A DNA stretch of 64,000 nucleotides from Acanthornis magna (taxonomy: Eukaryota > Chordata > Aves > Passeriformes > Acanthizidae). The translations under genes were made by a program, and so were the position numbers. Position 1 is the stretch's first letter. Every line of letters begins with the position of its first letter. The stretch lies in the NCBI GenBank assembly GCA_036785705.1, contig JAWUZG010000970.1:2514501-2578500 (forward strand), given 5' to 3'. The notes under the pieces are model-generated. The model did no database searches and was not told the DNA's origin. It saw only the letters and a program-made list of their open reading frames with translations. This document shows, piece by piece, positions 50,001 to 61,500 of this stretch.

Positions 50001-52469
50001 CAAGGCCGAGCCCATCAGTGATGGAGCACCTCTGGGACTGCATAGTTAAGATGGGGAAAAAAACTGCTGCAGAACAGCAGCTGTAAGAGAGGAGTGAGAA
50101 CATGTGAGAGAAGCAACTCCAGTCAGTGCAGAAGAAAAGGGAGGAGGTGCTCCAGGAGCCAGAGTTGAGATTTCCCTGCAGCCCGTGGTGAAGACCAGGG
50201 TGAGGCAGCTGTGCCCCTGCAGCCCATGGGGAACCACGAGGGAGCAGAGAGCCACCTACAGCCCCTACTGCCAAACATGAGGATGCCCAAAGGAGGCTGT
50301 GACCCCTGGGAGGTTTGCAGTGAAGCAGGCTCCTGGCAGGACCTGAGTCTCTGTGGAAGGACCCACACTGGAGCAGTTCATGAAGAACTGCAGCCTGTGG
50401 GGACGAGTCTCGTTGGAGAAGTTTGTGGAGGGCTGTGTCCTGTGGGAGGGGCACAGCATTGAAGCAGAGGAAGAGTGTGAGGAGTCCTCTTCCTGAAGAG
50501 GGAGGAGTGACATTGTGTGATGAACTGACTGCTGTCCCCATTCCCCTGCACTGCACCAGGAGGAGGAGGTAGAGAAATTGGAACTGAAATTAAGCTTGGG
50601 AAGAAGAGAGAAGTAGGGGGAACGTACTTTAAGAATTGGTTTTATTTCTCATTACCCTACTCTGATTTTATTTGGCAATAAATTAAATTAAGTTTACCAA
50701 GTTGAGCCTGTTTTGCCCATAATGGTAGCTGTTAAGTGGTTTCTCCCTGTCCTTGACCTATGGGCTTTTCATTATACTTTCTCTCTCCTGTCCAGCTGAG
50801 GAGGGCTGTGGTAGAGAGGCTCGATGGGCATCCGGTGGAATGACTTACTTCAGTAGATTGGCCTAAATAATTTCCTATGCCAGAATATGTTGCTTTATAG
50901 TTTCCTATACACCTATATATAACTAGGAAAAATTATAGGGTGCAGGAATTATGCTGCCATGCAAGGATCTGTTTTCAGTGTTTATTCCTTGGAGCAAGGA
51001 TGCAAGGAAAGACCAACTCACTCCTGCTATGAGCAGGTACATTTATAGCAGTATAAGTAGACATGTGAAGCTCTGAAATTTTGTTAGTGTTTTATTGTTC
51101 CTGTAAGTTCATCATGGCAACATGTCACTTAAAATATTCTGTGGTCATGTAGGTGAGTGAAGCTGTGTTAGGGAAAGTTGAGGTTGGATATTAGGAAAGG
51201 TTCTTCACCTAGACGATGGCTGAGCACTGGAACAGGCTCCCCAGGGAAGTGGTCACAGCACCAAGCCTGACAGAGTTCAGGAAACCTTTGGACAATATCT
51301 TCAGGTACATGGTGCGACTTTTGGGGTTGTCCTGTGCAAGGCCAGGAGTTGGACTTCAGTGGTCCTTGTGGGTCACTTCGAACTCAGGATATTCTATGAT
51401 TCTATGATATAAGATTGCAGGAAGACAGTTCTGGAGGATTACACACATCAGGAGACGCCTGCCGTCAGCAGAGGCAAGCACAACAGCTTTCCTAACAAAC
51501 CAAAATTCACTGACCTAATTTCTGTGTGTGTTACCTGGGGCCTAAGGCAAAGACTGTTATTCACCTGCCAAAGGCTTTGTGCTCCTTGTTTTCATCTAAC
51601 TTCTGCCTGCAAGACCTGGTCTTCTGAGTCTTGGCATACATCAGTTGCCACATAAGTGTATAACATCTAAAACAACCAGATCATAGCTCTTCATAATTTA
51701 TGACTACAGATAAATACACTTCTAGCAAATAGAAGTGAAAAATATTTTTTTCACCCCCTAAACTTCTTCAGGTTCACTACAGCCTTGTGAGGTACTGCTA
51801 CTGAGGGCTTCATTTTCCGCAAGCTATGGAAATAATGACAGAACTAGTAAGAAATCTGTCTAAGGTCAGAAACAGGAACCAGCATCATGCTTAACTATGG
51901 TGTGAGCCAGCAGCAGTCTGGCTGACCTATTTCACAACTATCTCCTCTCAGAAAATGTTACCAAAGCAACTGAAGAATATGATCTCTCTGCCCAAAAGAT
52001 AATTGCGAAATGTGGCAGCTGTGAAATTTATGGGAAAGGTACATCAGCTAATGAGGCAGCATAATTCTGATTCATCCCCCTCAAGTGAGACAGCTTACAA
52101 TTACTGCTGAGAGACACACACTCCAGACTGCATGAGAACTGACAGCCCCTGAGGTTGGCCATCTGCATCCAGGAGCCCAGTTTGACATTGTACCACCTGA
52201 TCACCTGGAAGCACATATTTGAGCTAATGGCTGCTCATTATTGTAACCCAGCTCCCTGTCATTAGTTGAAAAGGCAGGAAAACACAAAAGAAAATGTGGT
52301 ATGACATAAGTTATCCCTATAATAAGGAAAAACATCAGCACAATACAGACTTTATTCCACACCTAACCACCTGTGAAAAAGTGTAAAACACTGGTCCCTC
52401 AAGGCCAATAAAGGCTTCAGTTTGCTCCTGTGGAATGGCCTGAAAGAGAAGTCAAGCAACCTTTTACTT

Positions 52470-52508
<39 letters not shown>

Positions 52509-55500
52509 GGGAAGGGGAAATGACCCATGAAGATTTCACAGACAAGGGTCACTGCACACTCCCTCCTGAGGAAATGTTTAAAACCATGGGATACTTGAAG
52601 ACATTTAAAGTTCCTTCTTCCCTTGACAGGCAGAACATTTAAATCAAGATACTACCATCATAGAAGGCGTGGGAAAGTGGGGTTTTTTTTTTCCTTTTCT
52701 GACCAGACAACAAACATCCCCACCCTGCACATCCACCTTCTCTTGATACTCACCTTGGATACTCACCTGATTCCCTTGGGTCCTGTCACTGGTCACCGCA
52801 GAGAAGAGATCAATGCCAGGCCCTCTGCTCCCACTCATGAGGAAGTTGTAGACCGCAATGAGGTCTTCCCTTGGTCTCCTTTAGGCCAAACAAGCCAAGT
52901 GATTTAAGCAGCTCCTCATATGGCTTCCCTCTTCACCATCTGGACTTCAGCAAAGTCTTTGACACCATCTCCCACAGCATACTCCTGGAGAAGCTGGCAG
53001 CCCATTTCTTGGACAGGTGGACCCTTCACTGGGTACTGAACTGGCTGAATGGCTGGGCCCAGAGAGTGGTGGTGAGTGGTGCTGCTTCCAGTTGGTGTCT
53101 GGTTCTGATGGGGTTCCCCAGGGATCAGTGTTGGGCCCAGTTTAATATCTTTATTGATGATCTGGATGAGGGGGATCAAGTCTACACTTAGTAAATTTGT
53201 GAATGACACCAAATGGGATGCAAATGTCGATCTGCTGGACGATAGGAAGGCTCTGCAGAGGGATCTGGGCAGGCTGGATCAACTGATCTGAGGTTCAACA
53301 AGACAAGGTGCCAAGTCCTACACTTTAGCCACAACAATCTCGTGCAGTGCTGCGGGCTGGGGATAGAGTGGTTGGAAAACTGCCTGGGGTTGCTGGTCAG
53401 CAGCTGAATATGAGCCAGGCATCCTGGCTTGTATCAGAAGTAGTGTGGCCATCAGGAGTAGGGCAGTGGTTGTTGCCCTGTGCTCAGCGCTGTTGAGGCC
53501 ACACCTCGAGGGGTGTGTGCAGTTTTGGGCCCCTCACTTCAAGAAGGGCATTGAGTTGCTGGAACGTGTCCAGAGGAGGGCAGTGGAACTGATGAAGGGT
53601 CTAGAGGGTAAGTCCTATGAAGAATGGCTGAGAGAGCTGAGGATGTTTAGCCTGGAGAAAATGAGGCTCAGGGGAGACCTTACCACTCTACAATTGCCTA
53701 GAAGGAGGTTGGAGTCACCTCAGGAAGGTGGTGGAGTCGTTGTCCTTGGAAGTGTTTAAGGAAAGACTGGACATGGCACTTAGTGCCATGGTCTAATGGA
53801 CAAGGTGGTGTTTGGTCACAGGTTGGACTCAATGATCTCAGAGGTCTCTTCCAATCTAATTGATTCTATGATCTTAGTAGCCCTCCATTGGATGCTCTCT
53901 AATAGTTTAATATATTTTTTCATGTTGTGGTGCCCAAAACTGCACACAGGACTTGAGGCAAAGCCACACCAGCACAGAGCAGAGTGGGACAATCACCCCC
54001 CTGGACCCGCTGGTGATGCTGTGGTTATTGCTAAATGTCATCTTTAAACACTTTCTAATGCCACAGTTTTCTTTCCATTCTAGAAACAAATGTACTCCTC
54101 TTGATCATCCTCAATTTTACTGTCTGGAATGATGGATCTATAGTCAAGGATCACCTTTGTGTATGCCATTTTTATAAAAGTGTGCAGAGTGTTTACTTCA
54201 AGCAATTGAATCTGGTGTTGGAATATTTAGTTTATTCACTGTATGAAAGTCAGTGGCTATAAAAAAAAGGTATTTTATATTTCAGTTACACACTGCTTCA
54301 TCAAAAATGTAATGGGATAGAAAGGACTCAAAGAAAACATTGTTAAATTTCAAGCTGAGCCATGCAGCTTCCAGTACAATACAGATCTTAGTGTACAGCT
54401 AAGAAATCCCCTCACAAGTCTGTTGTTGAACTGGTATGCTTAATTTAATTATTTTTTTGATAAATGTTTAATTTTTAATAGAGAAATAAATACTTTATTA
54501 AAAAATAATGGTTATATATTTATTTAAATAAAATGTACTGGTTTCAAAGTAGTAGAAAACCCATCCAACACTTCTGGAAATTGACAGACTGTTCAGAAAT
54601 TGTGGAGCATTATTAAAATGCTGCCAGCAGTGATTTAAGAACTTCACAAAACAATGTACAGGACAATAATTTGTATTTCTATTCTGAAAGATTCTCAGTT
54701 GAAGCATGAGTTCAGAATAATAGTCACATTTCCTTTCAGTCACTGGAAAGCTGGGGAACTTCATCAACATGGGTCTGAACAGTTGATGCCCTCAGTAACA
54801 TTCCCTGTTGATTTGTACCAATGAAATGAAAAGGCTTAAATTGGTCATGCTTTTCTTGCTCTGCAGGAAGAAGCTCTAATGTCCAAAATAGTTAACAGTC
54901 TGAAATTACCTTCATGATTCAAAAACAATAATGTAGTGTTTCAAACTGTGATAATATAAGCATTGAACTGCACTTTTAGTTTTGGATATTCCATTTTCAT
55001 GGCTGTATATGCATTTTCCACACCATTGACACAAAGGGATAAAAAGAGTATTAGAAAGGATTCAGCATCAAAGGGGAGATAATGCAAAGCTGAGTTCCAT
55101 GTTATGCTAGCTCTCTGGATAACTTCTTGGACCCAGAGACAGATTGATGCACCCTGCCAGCAGGTTTACCTTGCTCCTGCCATTCCACATGCTGAGACAC
55201 TTTTTTTCTGGGACAGTTTTGAATGCACGTGTAACACTTCTTTCAAGTACACTATTTATTGCATGCTTCTGTTTATTCCTGGCATCCTTCCTTTGTGTAG
55301 AGTTCCTGTCATTGCCTGTCTGTGAACTTCAGTTGCCTCATTTCCTTGGCTGCTTTCACACTATGTGGTGGTGTTCTTGCATCCTGTCCCTGTCCCCCTC
55401 CCCCCATCCTACTCCTCTTATGAAGAAGTGTCAAAAGGACAGTTGGTAGCTGAGAACAAAAGATGACCTTCTGAGCCATGTGTGTTTTGCAGAGAGTTAT

Positions 55501-58500
55501 TTAAAGAGTGACAGGTGGTTTCGTTTTTGTACCAATAGTATTATTTCTCCTTTCCTTCCACTTCTGTAGTGGCCTCTAAACAGGGACCTTTCTGGGCTTT
55601 CCCATCAAGTTGCAGGATTTCTTAGCCTATTCAGGGTTTGTGGTGTTTTGGCCACGTACTATTGACTTGACCCCAATACAGGACTTTTAGAAAAGGCTTT
55701 GAAAGGCGACCATGTGAGCCTTGTGTTAGCTCATGTTGTCCTTCTGTATTCAGACAGACCCTAGTGAAATGAATCTCTTGAACTTATGAATGTCCAGGAA
55801 ACAGAAAATAAAGAAACTCTACCCCTGATGTAACCAGTTGTACCCCAGTTGTTTTCTGATGTAGTAGGATGCCTCTTGACATTGTGTGGGAGCATAGGAC
55901 AAGTAATTTCCATGGGAATTTCTTTTGCATTAGACACCTTGAAGTGTCTGTGCATTCCTACTTGAGCACCTGTAATGGTAAGGCTTGGCATTTGCATAAA
56001 AGGTTGTTGAATTTAACATGATCTTTAATAGCACCTGTGCAACAGGTAGCTTTAGTCAACATTTAAATACCTGGAGAAACACTAGGCTGCTGTAGCATTG
56101 GCTTGTTCAGTATTTACAATCAGGTTTATAAAAAAATATGGGTATTGAGCTTTGATCCATATGACAAAATTATATCAATAGAGTATTAATCTCTCACCCA
56201 TGTTTTCAACAAATCATGGGTTCATGATTGCAGAGCAACAGCTCCAATTTCAAGCTCTGGTTTTACTTACTGTGAACTGTATGTCAGGACAGTTCTTGCA
56301 CAGTTATGTGCTGCTATCAATGAAACTTCAAGTTGTGCAGAGAGACAGCTGTTTGGTTAGTACATAGCTTCCAGTGGAGATCTGATGTCCTGATGTAGAT
56401 GAAGGTTAGATGATGGTAATTGGCAGGATTGCCTTTACAAAGAGATACAGAAGTAGGCTCTTGACATGAGGTTTAACTCAAGATCCTTGTGTGTTCTTTT
56501 TTTCTTATGAAAATTTTGATTGATACAAATGAGATTTTGAATAAACATTACAAATTTTGAAGAATATGCACAGTATTACACTGCTGTAATTGCTGGTTAA
56601 AAGGTGCATACAGCAGTTTTATCTGTTGAAATGAGAATTATTCTGAAAAAGTATGGGAGCCACTCGAAAATCTTACTATCCTGTCAGTAATAGCAGCATC
56701 TTGAAGAAACATTCAGACAAGAGAAAATTTTAACATTTCATTCATATACTTAGACAAGATTTTCAGAATTAGTTTTAAAACATGTTTGGAGAAAGGTGGA
56801 GTAGGGAGAACACAGCAGTTCATACGCTGGTTCAGATTTAATGAAGTAGCTGCAATACAGACATGCAGTGCTTCTTTTAAGCCTCTGGGAAAAATATCAA
56901 AGAATAGTAACAATATAGGAGAAAAATAAACATTGAGAAATATTTTTCCATTTCACAGAAAAGGCTTATATACTTGGCAGAATTACAGGACAGTTACCCT
57001 GCCGTGTATCCCAGTTGTAAATTTACATATTGCTGTGAATCTCATTTTGAGCTCCCTTTTTAGTGTCAGAATGATGTCTTTTTGCAAAAGCAGAGTAGAG
57101 TAGATAATAAGAGGTTCTAGTGAAGGTCTAGGATCAGATTTTCTAACTTTATATATGCAAGATTTTGAAGTAGATTGTGAATAAAAAAATTGGGTTTTTT
57201 TCCCCTCAGTTTTATTATTTTCTCTTTCTCCTATTTTGTTTATATTCTCTATTTTTTTTTTCCCCAAAACCCCTTGAAACCTGTTTTCCACAACCTTCAT
57301 TTGATGATACTTTGCTTCTTCTCTTGCTCTGGTGTTCCTGGTTGTTCCCTTCCCATCTGATTCAGCTGATGCTAGGGACAATCATACTTGCTGCTACCAT
57401 GTATGGAGAAAAAAAAGTGAGCATCTAGTTCAGGCAGCTAGTACAGTTAAACTGAACCTCTTTTTCTCTCCTTAAATGTTACTTTAGATGGGAGTGTATG
57501 GCAACTGTTTTATTTTGGCTTCATGGCAACACTGTGACCCATTTTGCTTCCTCTATGTGTCTTCTAATGAGAGACATCATGGCATCTGCCTTTCAAGAAA
57601 TAAGCTGAATTTTCCCCATCTTAAAAGAGCTGCTGGAAAGATCATTCTTTTGGTGTAAATTGTCATGGCCAGCATACTGTGGTCTCCTGATTAAATCTTT
57701 GTTATGAGTTGAGTACGTCAGAGCAAAGAAAATAGAGGTGTGGTCCATGGTAATCTGAATTGTTGTTTTACCCTTCTCTGAAGGTATCCAGGCTCTCTTG
57801 GTTGAGAATAGGTGAAAAACATCCTGTATTACTCTGTTATGAGCAGATAAAGAACTGCAAAAAGCACATTTTCTTGTGGGCAGGAGGATTTATGAACACT
57901 AACCTGTAAGCCTTTATTCAGTTTTTGTGTTTTTATGGCTTCCATCACTGACACTTGGGGGAGTGTGGTTCTTTCTAGTTGTAAACCCTCTTTTTATTTG
58001 TATTGCTGTGGTCTTGTGAGGATTACTGCAGCCATAACTGTGAAAGATCTAGAGCACAGTGATAGGAATTGGTAGAAAAAGAATTGGAGATGCAGTCTGT
58101 GATCTTCCAGGGGAGTATTTAGGGTATCTATGTGCACCCTACACTGCTTACGCAGAATGGGTGGTTTTGGGTTCATCATAAAGCGTGTGCTTTTAATTTG
58201 ATCTTCACTTTTCTGCAGTCCATAAGGCACATTTTCAAATGAAAGGAAAAACCTACCCAGGGAATCAAGTATATTTATTAGTCCAACAGCTAGCAGCCTG
58301 GAAAGAAAAGTGCTCTATTTTGTGGAAGAGATACACACATCTGAGTATATTATGGAGTTTCATTTCTGTGTGTTTGGATGCAACACAATTTTCTGACGTG
58401 TGGATTCCTGCTCTTCACAGTACATTCTGGCTCATTAGTAACTAAGAAAGAGATTAATGCTTGTCTGGAAGAAAAATATGTTCCTTAGAAGGATCTGAAT

Positions 58501-61500
58501 TCTTCTTGCATGCATGTACACCATAATTTTCAGTTAACTCAGTTGACAGCTTGGCACATCCCAGTGACCATGGTCTAGATCAATGATTGGTACTGATACT
58601 CTGCTACGTATATCTTGATTCATTTTACTTGGGTGCCATGTGTTGTATGAACAAGGAGGCACCCATCTGCATGAAATCATTCATTTAATTTCTGATGCAA
58701 GGTTAACACCATAAAGATTTGTCAGGTTTTTTTTTCATTGGGACATCAAAAATAATTGAAGCCATGTCCCTTTTAGCTATATTTACAAAATCCTAATGTG
58801 GCTGGAGCTGTGCAAACACAGTGGGCTTCTGTTAATTTAATCCATCTGGATATACTATCTTCCTATCTGGATATATCTGTTCTTTAAAGGGCTGAGTCAG
58901 ACTTGTTATGGGTCTGTCTATACCACTCCTTCCTCTAGTTTCTAATATTAAGGATTAGGGACAGGGCAGTTTTTACTTTAAGCTTCTTAAGGGTGAAAAA
59001 GTTCAAGAAGATAACACATACACTCAAAACATAGGTGTACTGCACATTCTAACATGTAGAGAAAAAAAGTCCTTTTGATGTTAAGCAAACATAACAATAA
59101 GTATGTGTGTACTCTTTTCATTTAGAGGCATAATGCTGTGTTTAGGTCTCCACCTCTTGCACAGTGAAGTGCATTTTGAAAAACATTACATTCCAAACCT
59201 ATAAGCTTCTTATGAAAAAGTTATGCAGGTAGGTTGGAAGAACATCCAAATAGAACCACAGACTACACCAACAGAAGTAGCTTCCTGACTCAGCCATTTA
59301 AAGGACAGATAAAAAGGAATTTAAAAACATAATGCTCTCTAAATGCTCATTATTTCATTCTGACACACTCTTTCCAAAAAGTGAATGTTTGAATGAGCAT
59401 TTTGAATATTCTGTTGAAATGTAGTTATCCTCTAGTTGGCTTTTAATTTCATTATTTCTTTTATATAAAAGTTTGGAGGTATCGAACTCATCTCTTTTTT
59501 TTTTTTTTCCTTCCTAGTTAATGGTCTAATGACACTTGGATTTGCAGGTGAGTATTACTTTAAAAATTCAAACTTCTGTTTCTGTTTTGTTAATGGCCGC
59601 AATTTGAGAAACACTTCCATCCTATCTCATCTGAATTAGTCAACTGTCATGCATTTATTACAAGTGGTCTTGCCCACTGGCTGTATGAAAAGAGAGTGTT
59701 GTAGTGTTTTGTAAAGATCATTCTCAATAGTGATGGTGAAACTATAGAATTATCCATGATTTTGAACTCTTTTCCTCAGGGATTTAGACAGAAACTCTTG
59801 TGTCATCAGATTGCTTTCGAATGACTCTGATAAGAGCTTTTTTTCTATGACCCTGCAAAATATTGAAGTTTAGAGAGACAGCCAAAAATACCAAGGCCAC
59901 GGAAAATCCATTTAAACACCCTGCTGGGAAAGGACTTGAATAAATTGTCAGCACACATGACGTAATGGAAGAAAAGCTTGTACTCTGTTTGGTTTGGTTA
60001 TAAATCAAATGATAACTGGCTGTTTAGTATATCCTGCCAGAAAAAGCAGCTTTGCGTAACTTTTGTCTAAGCATCAGTGCAGGATTTAAGTTGCCAGCTA
60101 TGCAATTTTCATATCTGGTTTTGAATTTTGCACAAGTCTAACATTCGTCTACAGATCTAGCTGTGGAAAGTGTAACTGGTAACTGCTGCAGCTGGCATAT
60201 GAATTGATGGGAATACTTAAGTAGGCAGGATCCATGCTATCATGTTAAATTCCCAAGGATAAAATTATGCTGCCCCTGTTTGGTAATTTTCACCATTTCT
60301 ATCACTGGTTATTAATTGTAGTTCTGGCTTTTTGCTGACATGGATGAAGGCTTCTCATCAGCTTTAAGTGCACTGACAGTCAGACATGATGAAGGAGTGA
60401 GGATTAGGTCCCTGTGAGTCATCCATACACCTGGAGAGGTTTGTGGTCTGTAGGAAGTTGTAGACTTACGGCCTCAGGTGCAGCATAGGCTCTCCCATTA
60501 TGGGCCTGCTGCTCTTGGAAAGTATGTGAAATCAAAGTGTTTATTTGGCCAGGTGAGATGGCTCTCATTTGTCATACAGCATCACGGAGACAGTGACCAC
60601 CAGCTGAGGAGTCATCTGTGATAGCTGGAATTGAATTGCAAGGTGCTCCTGCCCAGGCTCCAAAGGAGCCAGCTCCTTTGGGGGTGACATGATGTGCACT
60701 CAAGCCTGTTTTACCATCACATGCCTCATTTCAAATGGAGATGTTCAGGTTTCTGAGTGATGACTGGGTTATGATGTGGAGTCTGAAACCAGTCATCTTG
60801 CCTTAGAGTTTGGTTTTTTTTTTTACTAGATGGTAAGGAAAGGGGCCATGAGTATTTCTCATCAAAGTCCTGCGTGGTTTTGACCTCAGTTCGTCTGGCA
60901 ATGTGTTTGGCTGTTACCACACAAAATTAGAACCACCAGATCTTTTCAGCAGTGATCCTGCTTTCAAAGTAACTAATAGAAGCAAAAGAAATACCTAATC
61001 TCACTGGTGTAAATAGGTTTTCAGTGAAAATTTTTCTTAGGAGTAAATGGTTTGTTCTCCTTGGCTTCATTCTTAAAAAAGCTGTTCCTCCAGAATTCTA
61101 AGGAAGATTCCCTGATATACCAGTTTGTTAGGGTTGCAGTTTTGTTCAGGTAAATACCTTTCTCATATTTGAGCTGCTGTGAAGGGAAGAAATTATACAG
61201 GTTTTTTTCTGACTAATTTAATACTAGTTATGAGTAGTATTATTTACTACTTATAGATTATATAAGTAATCTATTATAAAATAAGTATAGTATATACTTA
61301 TAAGTATTATCTAATAGAAATACTAATTTAATACTAATGCTACTAAATTAGCATTTATATTAAATAAGTTTATAAACATATATTTGCAGGTGATTTTTAA
61401 TGTTAATGCATTTTTTTATACAGAAGAATGGTGAAGATAGAGGTGAGGTAAAGCAAGACATGTTTAATGGCCTGATCAAAACAAAACGTTTCAGGCTTAT

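Larger units (their letters stand above)
42594..59517 (+). other. RAMP3: RAMP3 intron 1 (16.9 kb)
   Basis: GT...AG intron with a very strong polypyrimidine tract at its 3' end (about 59492-59514). It contains dinucleotide repeats, a duplicated segment at 44.6 and 47.4 kb, an LTR at 49.9-50.8 kb, CR1 fragments at 51.2 and 52.8-54.1 kb, and otherwise unique-looking sequence (54.1-59.5 kb has nothing I recognise). Confidence 0.85.

Noticed and set aside
49930..50556. 208-codon minus-strand open frame
   Set aside because: Antisense to an LTR shared with 62.3 kb; low-complexity Ser/Leu/Pro composition.
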